A DNA stretch of 64,000 nt, from contig CANNFY010000001.1 of NCBI GenBank assembly GCA_947504045.1, forward strand, positions 496,001-560,000, written 5' to 3'. Source of the stretch: an uncultured Maribacter sp. (GTDB lineage Bacteria > Bacteroidota > Bacteroidia > Flavobacteriales > Flavobacteriaceae). The notes under the pieces were generated by a model. It was not told where the DNA came from, searched no databases, and worked only from the letters and a program-made list of their open reading frames with translations. This document shows, piece after piece, positions 36,178 to 44,869 of the stretch. Position numbers and translations under genes: made by a program. Position 1 is the first letter of the stretch, and each line of letters opens with the position of its first letter.

Positions 36178-37266
36178 ATGAAATTTATCACAAATAATTT
36201 ATATAAGGTTTCGATAAAACACCATATTCTTTTTTGGTTAGTATACTTTACACTTAATACATTAAGGTGGGGAAGCTATTTTGATGATGATTCTTTTGAA
36301 AATTATTTTCTTTCTCCATACTTCTATTCTTTTAAAACAAACTTACTGGGTTTCTTAATTCATATTGCATTAACTTATTTTAATATTTACTTTTTAATGC
36401 CAAAGTTTGTTTTTAAAAAAAGATACCTTTCTTACGTAGTAATTATTCTTTCTGCAATTTTTTTAATGGTAGTTTTTAAATTTAATGTTACCTATTTTTT
36501 TGTAAGTCAGAATGTATGGCCAGAAGGCCCAGAAGCTACAAATACCATGACTCTTAACTACATTATACAAATGATGTTTGGAGAACTTTACGTAATAACT
36601 TTTGCCACAGCAATTAAAATAACTTTAGATTTTTTAAAAGAACACCAACGTGTAGCAAATCTGGAAAAAGCTCAATTAGAAACCGAACTTCTATTTCTTA
36701 AAACACAAATATCTCCGCACTTTTTCTTTAACACTCTTAATAACATTTACTCTTTGTCTGTTGAAAAATCTAAAAAAACGCCTAAAATAATACTAATGCT
36801 TTCTGAGCTAATGCGCTATTTACTATATGAAACAAAAAACAAAAGGCAGTCTTTAGAAAAGGAAATACTTTGCATACAAAACTATTTAGACTTAGAACGA
36901 ATTAGGCATAATGATGAGTTAGAAATAGACATGTCAATCTCCGGAGAAATTCAAGATAAAGAGATTGCTCCCATTTTATTATTATCCTTTATAGAAAATG
37001 CATTTAAACATGGCGTAAATAAAAACATTGGAGAAGTAAAAATAGATATTGATTTTTCTATTAAAAATGACTATCTTTTTTTCACAATAACCAATCCTAT
37101 GCCCAAAAAATCTAAAATTGAAGATAAATTAAACAAATCTAGCGGCATAGGATTAGAAAACGTAAAAAAAAGGCTAGCTTTAGGCTATAATAAAAACGAC
37201 TATAACCTTAGTATTAGCAACAACAACGATATGTTTATCGTAAAACTCAAAATTAAAGTATCATGA
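36178..37266 (+). CDS. LytS-type sensor histidine kinase
   Basis: This 362-aa inner-membrane kinase has four hydrophobic segments in the first 160 residues and almost no periplasmic sensor domain. A short coiled stretch then leads to the His_kinase domain: QISPHFFFNTLNNIYS has the phospho-accepting His, and LLLSFIENAFKHG is the N box of the ATPase. It overlaps the regulator gene by 4 bp (ATGA). It probably senses a membrane or cytoplasmic cue linked to the glycan and phosphorylates the LytTR partner. PULs are more often controlled by hybrid two-component, ECF-sigma or AraC-type systems. Confidence 0.9.
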   Translation: MKFITNNLYKVSIKHHILFWLVYFTLNTLRWGSYFDDDSFENYFLSPYFYSFKTNLLGFLIHIALTYFNIYFLMPKFVFKKRYLSYVVIILSAIFLMVVFKFNVTYFFVSQNVWPEGPEATNTMTLNYIIQMMFGELYVITFATAIKITLDFLKEHQRVANLEKAQLETELLFLKTQISPHFFFNTLNNIYSLSVEKSKKTPKIILMLSELMRYLLYETKNKRQSLEKEILCIQNYLDLERIRHNDELEIDMSISGEIQDKEIAPILLLSFIENAFKHGVNKNIGEVKIDIDFSIKNDYLFFTITNPMPKKSKIEDKLNKSSGIGLENVKKRLALGYNKNDYNLSISNNNDMFIVKLKIKVS

Positions 37267-37973
37267 AAATAAATTCCCTAATTATTGATGATGAGCCTTT
37301 AGCTATTAATGTAATTAAAAACTATTTACAACAAATAGACGATTTTGAGATTTCGAATACATTTAATAATGCCATAGAAGCTTTAAATTTTTTAAAAAGC
37401 AACACTGTTGACCTTATTTTTTTAGACATAAACATGCCTGTATTAGACGGCATAAACTTTATAAAAAGTTTAGAAAAACCACCGTTAATAATTATAACTA
37501 GTGCCTATGACGAGTTTGCGCTAGAAACATACGAACTAGATGTTTTAGACTATTTAATAAAACCTATTGAGTTTCCAAGGTTTATGAAAGCTCTTAATAA
37601 GGTTAATAGAAGATTAGAGAATAATACAAGCTTACATAAAAGTACTAAAGACAGACCTTATATTTTTGTTAAGATTGACAAAAAGAAAATGAAAAAAATA
37701 TTCTTAGATGAAATTTTAATAATTAAGTCTTTAAAAGATTATTTAAACATTAACACTACAACAGGAAAGTATATAATACACAGTACCTTATCCGATTTTA
37801 CAGACTTACTACCTTCCGATGATTTTATAAGAATACACCGCTCTTATACGGTGGCCATAAAAAAAATTGACACTGTTGAAGGAAACAGTGTAGAAATTGA
37901 TGGTTTTAGATACGTAATTGGAAGATCATACATTGAAGAAGTAAAAGAAAAAATACTTAACTCTGCAATTTAA
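37263..37973 (+). CDS. LytTR-family response regulator
   Basis: This 236-aa regulator has a receiver domain (about 1-120) with acidic pocket IIDDEPLA, phospho-acceptor Asp in LIFLDINMP, and the switch Thr and Lys region (IITSAYDEFA, DYLIKPIEF). A LytTR DNA-binding domain follows (about 135-236: ILIIKSLKDYLNI, FIRIHRSYTVAI, EIDGFRYVIGRSY). It is co-transcribed with the kinase by a 4-bp overlap and is bracketed by the glycosidase operon and susCD. The likely targets are the 21-bp spaced repeats at 36117-36146 and 38122-38151. Confidence 0.92.
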   Translation: MKINSLIIDDEPLAINVIKNYLQQIDDFEISNTFNNAIEALNFLKSNTVDLIFLDINMPVLDGINFIKSLEKPPLIIITSAYDEFALETYELDVLDYLIKPIEFPRFMKALNKVNRRLENNTSLHKSTKDRPYIFVKIDKKKMKKIFLDEILIIKSLKDYLNINTTTGKYIIHSTLSDFTDLLPSDDFIRIHRSYTVAIKKIDTVEGNSVEIDGFRYVIGRSYIEEVKEKILNSAI

Positions 37974-38038
37974 ACTTTCGTTAAATATTACTTAATTAGT
38001 ATATTTTTTAGAAATATATAATGTTTATCCACATATTC

Positions 38039-38058
38039 GTTCATTTACGTATATGAAC
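38039..38058. promoter_or_regulatory. 20-bp near-perfect palindrome downstream of the regulator gene
   Basis: GTTCATTTACGTATATGAAC reads the same on both strands at 18 of 20 positions, with a central TACGTA. It lies 65 bp after the response regulator stop. It is followed by AACCCTTTTT, so it could be a weak terminator hairpin for the kinase/regulator transcript, or an operator for a dimeric regulator acting on susC. Confidence 0.45.
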
Positions 38059-38121
38059 AACCCTTTTTATTGCATTATAAGCTATTAATACACCTTTTTG
38101 TTACATAGTTTTTAATAATTA

Positions 38122-38188
38122 TTAGTCGAAGTCCTGAAGTTACTGGTCGAAATTTTTGATTCTTTAACATTTAGAATATATAAGTTTA
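38122..38188 (+). promoter_or_regulatory. Candidate LytTR operator and susC promoter
   Basis: In the 362-bp gap before susC, GTCGAA occurs at 38125-38130 and 38146-38151, exactly 21 bp apart, in the contexts TTAGTCGAA and CTGGTCGAA. Five bases downstream is a TTG (38156-38158), and TAAGTTTA (38181-38188) resembles the Bacteroidota -7 box TAnnTTTG, with a 22-bp spacer (a little long). An activator bound to the repeats would touch the polymerase at the -33 region. The rest of the gap (38189-38335) is an A-rich leader. Confidence 0.5.
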
Positions 38189-38335
38189 AGAATTAATTAA
38201 CCAAAACTCATACAATATATTTTTTAAAAAAATTTAAATGCCAATGAAAGAAAAACTAACTAACAAAAAAACATTTAATAAAAAAACAATTCATTTTTTA
38301 TTAAAAAAACAATAACTAATTAATACCAAACATTT

Positions 38336-41300
38336 ATGAAAATTAAAATAAAGAACAATTTTTTTTCATGTAACAAAAAGGTTTTCTCACTCGTATTAAA
38401 AACCTTTATTTTTTCAAGTATTATTGCAATATATGGGTATACACCAAATATGTATAGTGCTTCAAAAAAAGTAACTGCAATTTGGCAAGAACAAATTAGT
38501 GGTACAGTTACAGACAATAATGGTATTCCAATACCAGGAGTTAACATTCTTGTAAAAGGAACTACTAATGGAGTACAGACAGACTTTGATGGAAACTTTA
38601 CCATATCTTCTTCACAAGAGGATACTATATTAATTTTCTCTTATATAGGGTATGCAACAAAAGAAGTTAGTACAAACAACCAAACTAATATTACCGTTGT
38701 TTTAGAAGAAGATATTTCTGAGCTAGATGAGGTTATAGTAGTAGGTTATGGTACTCAGAAAAAAGTAAACTTAACTGCAGCAGTTTCTCAAGTAGGTGCA
38801 GAAGTTTTTGAAAACAGAGCTACTGCAAATGCATTTAGATCATTACAAGGTACTGTACCTGGTTTAGTAATATCTAACTCTGTATCTGGTGGAGAACCAG
38901 GAGCTGAATCTGAAATTAACATTCGTGGTTTTGTTACTGTAAATTCTGATGGAAATATAGATGACGCTGGACCACTAGTACTTGTAGATGGTATAGAAAT
39001 GAGTTTAAATGATATTGATCCAGAAGATATAGAATCTGTTTCTGTATTAAAAGATGCGGCAGCAGCTTCTATTTATGGTTCTCGTGCAGCTGGTGGTGCT
39101 GTTTTAGTAACTACTAAAAGCGGTAAAAATTCCAATGGAAAAGTAAGAATTAATTATAGTAATAATTTTTCGCTTACAAAACCTACCAAATGGCCTAAAA
39201 GTGCGAGCCCTATAGACTTTGCATATACAATAAACGATGCACGTACAAATAACTTACAAAATCCATATTATGATGAAACCGATTTAGCAAATATTAGAGC
39301 TAATATGGCAGATCCAGGTAGTGCGCCATCTATACAAGGTAATGCCGCTGGAACAAACTGGGCATATGGTACTATTGGAATAGAAGGTACAGGTGCTACA
39401 AACTGGGATGAAATAGTATTTAAAGATTGGGCAGAAAGACACAAACATAACTTAAGTATAAGTGGTGGAACCGAAGATTTAAATTATTATCTTTCTGGTG
39501 GTATTTATGATGAAGGTGGTTTATTAGCTGTAGGGAATGAATCTTACCAAAGATATAATTTAGACGCTAAACTATCTGCAAAAGCTAATAATTGGTTAAC
39601 CTTAGAGTTATTAACTAAAGTACGTAAAAGTAATAGTGATTTTCCAACAGAAACAAATGTAAATACTGTTTTTTGGAATAAATCTAGAGTTCTTGATTTA
39701 ATTACCAAGTTAAAACCAACTTTACCACAAGTTGACCCTATTTATGGAGAAGAGTTATTACAACACTCTTACTACCCATTCTGGGATAACCAAAGAGTAA
39801 AAGCTACCAATAACCAATTAGTTATTATCCCTAAAGTAATTATTGAGCCTATAAAAGACTTAAAATTAACAGCTCAGTTTAATTACAAGAGAGATAATAA
39901 TTTACAAGAAATAATTATTAAATCTAGCCAAATTGTTGTGCCAAATGGTTTAGTAGATAGAATTGCACAAGAAAACACAAGGTACAGACCAACCTTTATA
40001 CAACAAGATTATTTTTCTCCAAACATTTATGCTACCTATGATAAATCTATAAACGGTCATAATTTTAATGCTACTGTAGGATACCAAAGCGAATTAAATG
40101 AATATCGTTCCTTAGGTGGAGATACCGATTATTTAATTACAGATAATGTTGTATCTATAAATTCATCTTTAGATGATGATCAATTAGTTAATGAAGAAAT
40201 AACTCATTGGGCTCTTCAGAGTGTATTTAGTAGATTTAGATATAACTACAAAGAAAAGTATTTATTTGAAGTTAGCTATCGTAGAGATGGATCTTCAAGA
40301 TTTGCACCAGATGATAGATGGGCAGGATTCCCAAGTTATTCTGTAGGATATAATGTAGCAAAAGAAGATTTTTGGCCTTTAGACGCTGTTAGTACCTTTA
40401 AGCTTAGAGGTTCTTATGGTACCTTAGGAAACCAGAACGTTCAAAACTATTTATATCTTAATACTATAGATATTAACACTTCTTCTTTTTTAATAGATGG
40501 TGTTAGAGAAAACCAATCTTCAACTCCAGGTATTGGAACAGAGTCCTTAACTTGGGAAACCGTTAAAACAACCGATATTGGTTTTGATTTAACTGCATTT
40601 AATCGCAAATTAGATGTTGGTTTCTCTTGGTATAGAACAGACATAGAAGGTATGGCTGCCCAAGGGGTAGATTTACCAGCACAATTAGGAACAACTGCAC
40701 CATTTACAAACATAGGTACCTCTAGAGTACAAGGTTGGGAAGTAGAAGCAACATGGAGACAACAATTAGGTGATGATTTAAGTTTTAGCTTAAGAGGTGT
40801 ATTATCGGATTATAAAAGAACTATTGTAGAATATCCTAATGAAAATAATAGCCTAGCTTTAGCACATTATTCTGGTAAAGATTTAGGAGAAATTTGGGGA
40901 TACCAAACAGATGGTTTATTCCAAACTAATGAAGAAGCTACAGCCTATACAGAAGCAGTAGACCAGTCTTTTATTAATGGTTTTGCATATGTAGCTGGAG
41001 ATTTAAAATATGTTGATACAGATAACAGTGGGGATATTAATAGAGGAGAAAACACAGTAGATGATTCTGGAGATTTACAAATTATTGGTAATTCTACTCC
41101 ACGATATCAATATTCTGGAAATTTAGCTGTAAACTATAAAAACTGGGATTTTAACGCTTTAGTACAAGGTGTTGGTAAAAGAGATGTACAGTTAAGAAGC
41201 CAAGGTTTTAGAGGGCCATCTAACGGGCCGTTCCATGCCTTTGTTTGGGAAGGTCATTTAGATTACTTTAGACCAGAAGATACTACAAACCCTTTAGGAG

Positions 41301-41626
41301 CAAATACAGATGCTTATTTTCCTAATCCATATTTAAATGGTGGAGGTAGAACTAACAAAAACTATAGTGTAAACACAACTCACTTTTTACAAAGTGCAGC
41401 TTACTTTAGACTTAAAAGTTTATCTATTGGTTATACCATACCTAGAGATGTTACTCGTAAAAGCAATATTGATAAAATACGTCTTTTCGCAACAGGAGAA
41501 AATTTATTTACCCAAACTGACTTGATGTTTTATGATCCAGAAGCTATTACATCGGGCTTAACGGGTAGTGCACAATCTTATCCACTATCTAAGATAGTAT
41601 CACTAGGATTAAATGTATCATTCTAA
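38336..41626 (+). CDS. SusC-type TonB-dependent outer-membrane transporter
   Basis: This 1096-aa protein has a signal region (about 1-45), a carboxypeptidase-D-like regulatory domain (about 52-140: ISGTVTDNNGIPIPGVNILVKG), the SusC signature DEVIVVGYGTQKK, a plug domain (about 150-265) and a long beta-barrel ending in a Phe (GLNVSF), as outer-membrane barrels do. Length is normal for SusC. It pairs with the SusD downstream (18 bp) to import oligosaccharides by TonB energy. It is the only SusC in this window, so it presumably serves the whole enzyme set across the regulator genes. The specific ligand is inferred to be N-glycan-like. Confidence 0.95.
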   Translation: MKIKIKNNFFSCNKKVFSLVLKTFIFSSIIAIYGYTPNMYSASKKVTAIWQEQISGTVTDNNGIPIPGVNILVKGTTNGVQTDFDGNFTISSSQEDTILIFSYIGYATKEVSTNNQTNITVVLEEDISELDEVIVVGYGTQKKVNLTAAVSQVGAEVFENRATANAFRSLQGTVPGLVISNSVSGGEPGAESEINIRGFVTVNSDGNIDDAGPLVLVDGIEMSLNDIDPEDIESVSVLKDAAAASIYGSRAAGGAVLVTTKSGKNSNGKVRINYSNNFSLTKPTKWPKSASPIDFAYTINDARTNNLQNPYYDETDLANIRANMADPGSAPSIQGNAAGTNWAYGTIGIEGTGATNWDEIVFKDWAERHKHNLSISGGTEDLNYYLSGGIYDEGGLLAVGNESYQRYNLDAKLSAKANNWLTLELLTKVRKSNSDFPTETNVNTVFWNKSRVLDLITKLKPTLPQVDPIYGEELLQHSYYPFWDNQRVKATNNQLVIIPKVIIEPIKDLKLTAQFNYKRDNNLQEIIIKSSQIVVPNGLVDRIAQENTRYRPTFIQQDYFSPNIYATYDKSINGHNFNATVGYQSELNEYRSLGGDTDYLITDNVVSINSSLDDDQLVNEEITHWALQSVFSRFRYNYKEKYLFEVSYRRDGSSRFAPDDRWAGFPSYSVGYNVAKEDFWPLDAVSTFKLRGSYGTLGNQNVQNYLYLNTIDINTSSFLIDGVRENQSSTPGIGTESLTWETVKTTDIGFDLTAFNRKLDVGFSWYRTDIEGMAAQGVDLPAQLGTTAPFTNIGTSRVQGWEVEATWRQQLGDDLSFSLRGVLSDYKRTIVEYPNENNSLALAHYSGKDLGEIWGYQTDGLFQTNEEATAYTEAVDQSFINGFAYVAGDLKYVDTDNSGDINRGENTVDDSGDLQIIGNSTPRYQYSGNLAVNYKNWDFNALVQGVGKRDVQLRSQGFRGPSNGPFHAFVWEGHLDYFRPEDTTNPLGANTDAYFPNPYLNGGGRTNKNYSVNTTHFLQSAAYFRLKSLSIGYTIPRDVTRKSNIDKIRLFATGENLFTQTDLMFYDPEAITSGLTGSAQSYPLSKIVSLGLNVSF

Positions 41627-41644
41627 ACAAAAAAAGAAAGAATT

Positions 41645-43363
41645 ATGAAAAAAATATTTAAGTTATCTATTCTTAGTTTGATGATTTTTCTATCATCTTG
41701 CGACGATTATTTGGATAGAACTCCTTTAGACACTATAACCGAAGCAGATTTTTACAAAACTCCTGCAGATTTAAGAGCCGCAGTTAACTCGTTTTATAAT
41801 GACTTCCCTAACTGGAACACTTTAGGCGTTGGTTTTAATATACTTCCGGATAGTTCTACAGACATGGGAACATCAGAAAGCCCAAGTAATAGAATTAGTG
41901 GTCTAGATTATACTACAACTACTTCTGCTAGTGCTGCCAACTGGAGTTTTGATGAGGTTAGAGAAACAAACTGGTTCTTAGATCATGTAGACCAAGCAGA
42001 AGGTGATGAAACAGAAATTAACCAATACATTGGTGAAGGTTATTTCTTTAGAGCATACTACTACTTTAATCTTTTAATAAGATATGGTGATGTGCCAATT
42101 TTTGACACCTATTTTGATGATAAAGACACTGAATTAATCTTTAAAGGACAAGACCCAAGAAACGAGGTTGCAGAATTTATTATTTCTGATTTAACTACTG
42201 CAGCTACCTTATTACAATCTTTTCCAGATATAGCTTCTTCACCACGTGTAAGTAGAGAAGTTGCACAACTTCTTATGGCTAGAGTAGCACTTTACGAAGG
42301 AACTTGGGAAAGATACCATGCAGGAACCGTATTTGGCGTAGATGGATCAGACGGCTCTGCATTCTTACAAATAGCTGCTGATGCTGCTGAAGATGTAATG
42401 AATAGTGGTGTATTTTCTTTACATAGCGACTATTCTACTTTGTTTAACACTGTAGGCCTTAGTGGTAATAGCGAGGTAATGCTATGGAGAGATTATAGTG
42501 TAGAAGAAAGCCAAACTAATGTATTACAACTTTCTTGGCCTAATAGATGTGGGTACACAAGATTTGCAGTTCGTAGTTACTTATGTGATGACGGTCTACC
42601 AATTTCTGTTAGCCCTAACTATGTTGGTGATCAAGATTTATCTACTATAGAAACTAATAGAGACCCAAGATTAGCCGCTACCATAATGACACCTGGTGAT
42701 TTTATTTTGGATGAACCAGATGACGCTAATGATGTACTTTGGGAAAATGCAGATTTTTCATCAGCTAACGCAGGTAATACTGCATATGAATCTCAAAAAT
42801 ACAGAAACCCAGTTATAGATGATTCTAATGATGGTGATTTCTCTATCCTAACTTCTAGAATAATTATGCGTTACGCAGAAGCATTATTAATTTTTGCAGA
42901 AGCTAAAGCTGAATTAGGTACTATTACACAAGGAGACTTAGATAGATCTATTAACTTATTACGTGCTCGTGTAAGTATGCCAGGTATTACTTTAGGTAGT
43001 ATAACACCAGATACTGAATGGCCAGATTATGGTTATAGTTTATCTGATATATTATATGAAGTTCGTAGAGAACGTTCTGTAGAATTAATGGCAGAAGGTT
43101 TTAGAGCAGATGATTTATACAGATGGAGAGCGCACAACTTATTTGATGGTGATCAACCAAGAGGTGCTTACTATGATGACCCTGTAGTAAATGCAGAATT
43201 ACCTACTACAAATGTAACTTTAGATGCAGATGGATATATTTTACCTTTTGCTAGTACAGGAGATTATAATTTTGATGAAGGTAGAGCATATTTATTACCA
43301 GTACCTTTAGATGAACTAATACTTAATCCTAACTTGGTACAAAACCCAGGATGGGATCAGTAA
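41645..43363 (+). CDS. SusD-type glycan-binding lipoprotein (RagB/SusD)
   Basis: This 572-aa lipoprotein (lipobox FLSSC) has the SusD N-terminal block DDYLDRTPLDTITEADFY, TPR-like helices (EGYFFRAYYYFNLLIRYGDVP), and the C-terminal RagB/SusD block RIIMRYAEALLIFAEAKAE followed by VRRERSVELMAEGFRADDLYRW. It forms the lid on the SusC barrel and captures the glycan at the cell surface. The gene ends at a strong bidirectional terminator. Binding specificity cannot be read from sequence. Confidence 0.95.
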   Translation: MKKIFKLSILSLMIFLSSCDDYLDRTPLDTITEADFYKTPADLRAAVNSFYNDFPNWNTLGVGFNILPDSSTDMGTSESPSNRISGLDYTTTTSASAANWSFDEVRETNWFLDHVDQAEGDETEINQYIGEGYFFRAYYYFNLLIRYGDVPIFDTYFDDKDTELIFKGQDPRNEVAEFIISDLTTAATLLQSFPDIASSPRVSREVAQLLMARVALYEGTWERYHAGTVFGVDGSDGSAFLQIAADAAEDVMNSGVFSLHSDYSTLFNTVGLSGNSEVMLWRDYSVEESQTNVLQLSWPNRCGYTRFAVRSYLCDDGLPISVSPNYVGDQDLSTIETNRDPRLAATIMTPGDFILDEPDDANDVLWENADFSSANAGNTAYESQKYRNPVIDDSNDGDFSILTSRIIMRYAEALLIFAEAKAELGTITQGDLDRSINLLRARVSMPGITLGSITPDTEWPDYGYSLSDILYEVRRERSVELMAEGFRADDLYRWRAHNLFDGDQPRGAYYDDPVVNAELPTTNVTLDADGYILPFASTGDYNFDEGRAYLLPVPLDELILNPNLVQNPGWDQ

Positions 43364-43386
43364 TATAATTTTAATGTTTGTTTACA

Positions 43387-43425
43387 AAATAAGCCCTGTT
43401 GGTGTATAACCAACAGGGCTTATTT
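43387..43425. terminator. Bidirectional intrinsic terminator
   Basis: A perfect 17-bp inverted repeat (43387-43403 and 43409-43425; core AAGCCCTGTTGGT / ACCAACAGGGCTT) with a 5-nt loop lies between the converging susD and the 43455 gene. A/T runs on both sides allow termination in both directions. Confidence 0.9.
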
Positions 43426-43454
43426 ATTAGTATAATCTTAGTAAACAGTTACTA

Positions 43455-44444
43455 TTATTTATTTACACTAATACTTACTGCTTCACAACTTTTTAAATCA
43501 GAATTTAAAATAATATCTTCCGAAGTTGTAGTGCCATCGGTAATTTTTAAAGAAACCGTATTTGGTGGTGCGCTACCTAAGTTGTGGGCATATAAAAACA
43601 AATCGTTTACTTTGTTTGGGTCTATTTTTATCTTAATTTCTTTCTTCCAATAGGTTAAATAGTATTTAGTTAATACTGGTTCTCCATTTAAAAATATAGA
43701 AACTATATCTCCGTCTTGTCTACCATGGTCCCATATATATACACTAATTTCAGTTCCATCAAAAGCTAAATCGTTTACATAAGTAATGTTTCTACCTACA
43801 AACTCTGATCGTAATTTAGGTTTTTCTGGAGTATCCGTTTCTGTTACCGTAGCCGCAGTTTTCTGCGCTTTAGTTTTAGAAGCTTTTTGCAAATTCTTTG
43901 TTTCTTCTTTCTTTTTGGCCTCTGCAAGCTTGGTAGCTTTACGCTCTTCTTTTTTTAATTTTCTTATTTCTTTTTTTGATAACGCATCTGTCTTATTTGT
44001 TTTTGGTTCTACAGATACAACTGCCTGTTCCGGAACTGCAGAAGGTAATTTAGGTTCTTTAACTATAGAATAGAAAGGAGATACAAATTTTGCAATATTA
44101 TACTTATCATCCGGAAATAATTCTATTCCCATTACTTGATAATGGCTACCTGCACCAATATTTTTTGCTAACTTAATATTAGTAGCAGAACCCGTATTTG
44201 GAAAAATACCTAATTCTTGTGCAACCATTTCATCTCTTACCAAAAAAAAGCGAATGTTTTTTTCTGAGCCAATATTTTGGGTAGACCATTCTAAAGTAAC
44301 TGTTTCCGATACCAACCACGCTGTATTTGCATTTGGGCTAGTAATAGTTAAAACAGATTTTTCTTGCGCATAAATTGTATTGGAAAATACGGTTATAAAC
44401 GTATAAATCAAGAAACTAAAAAAGGGGGTTAATTTAATTCTCAT
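43455..44444 (-). CDS. Secreted protein with Kre9/Knh1-like N-terminal domain, function unknown
   Basis: This 329-aa protein has a signal peptide (about 1-26, ending IYAQE). A beta-sandwich (about 32-130: ITSPNANTAWLVSETVTLEW) follows, resembling the Kre9/Knh1 'Ser-Thr-rich membrane anchor' domain family. A Lys/Glu/Ala-rich linker (about 150-215) comes next, then a second beta domain (about 220-329: ISVYIWDHGRQDGDIVSIFLNG) that I do not recognise. No catalytic motifs are visible. It faces susD across a terminator and is not part of the PUL operon. It could be a surface or periplasmic structural or adhesion protein. Confidence 0.6.
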   Translation of the reverse strand: MRIKLTPFFSFLIYTFITVFSNTIYAQEKSVLTITSPNANTAWLVSETVTLEWSTQNIGSEKNIRFFLVRDEMVAQELGIFPNTGSATNIKLAKNIGAGSHYQVMGIELFPDDKYNIAKFVSPFYSIVKEPKLPSAVPEQAVVSVEPKTNKTDALSKKEIRKLKKEERKATKLAEAKKKEETKNLQKASKTKAQKTAATVTETDTPEKPKLRSEFVGRNITYVNDLAFDGTEISVYIWDHGRQDGDIVSIFLNGEPVLTKYYLTYWKKEIKIKIDPNKVNDLFLYAHNLGSAPPNTVSLKITDGTTTSEDIILNSDLKSCEAVSISVNK

Positions 44445-44869
44445 TACTACTTGGTTATAGATAATCTTTAGTGTTTAGAATATACTAACGTTTTTATGGT
44501 CTAAATGTTTGATTTATGGGTAATTATTTAACTATAAGTCACCAAAAAACATTAGCATTTATTACTACATTTTAAACACATTATATATTTAATATGCAGC
44601 AAGATTAGTATTAAATATATAAATAGGTAACAATCCCATTAAAAAGCAGAAGTCATCGTTAAAAAGCCTATCCTATTACAAAATTCACTTTTAAATACTC
44701 CAATTCTATAGCTAATACTAGTTTTATTTATCATAAAAAATAAAGTTTTTTTAAAAGTATAGGGCGATAAAAAAATGCTGCTAAATTTTAAAATCATAAA
44801 AAAAACTAAAAAGTGTAATTAATTCCTAAAAAGGTGTACTAATAAGTATAGCGCTTAAAAATTAAATTA
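44445..44869. promoter_or_regulatory. 425-bp intergenic region with a perfect 14-bp inverted repeat
   Basis: This region separates the divergent 43455 and 44870 genes. It is very AT-rich and has no convincing ORF. TTATATATTTAATA (44581-44594) and its exact reverse complement (44609-44622) flank a 14-bp spacer. It could be an operator or a cruciform/hairpin. I see no clear TTG-N19-TAnnTTTG promoter. Confidence 0.45.

Noticed and set aside
38320-40713. Minus-strand ORFs at 38320-38604 and 40447-40713
   Set aside because: They lie opposite susC, whose frame is certain.
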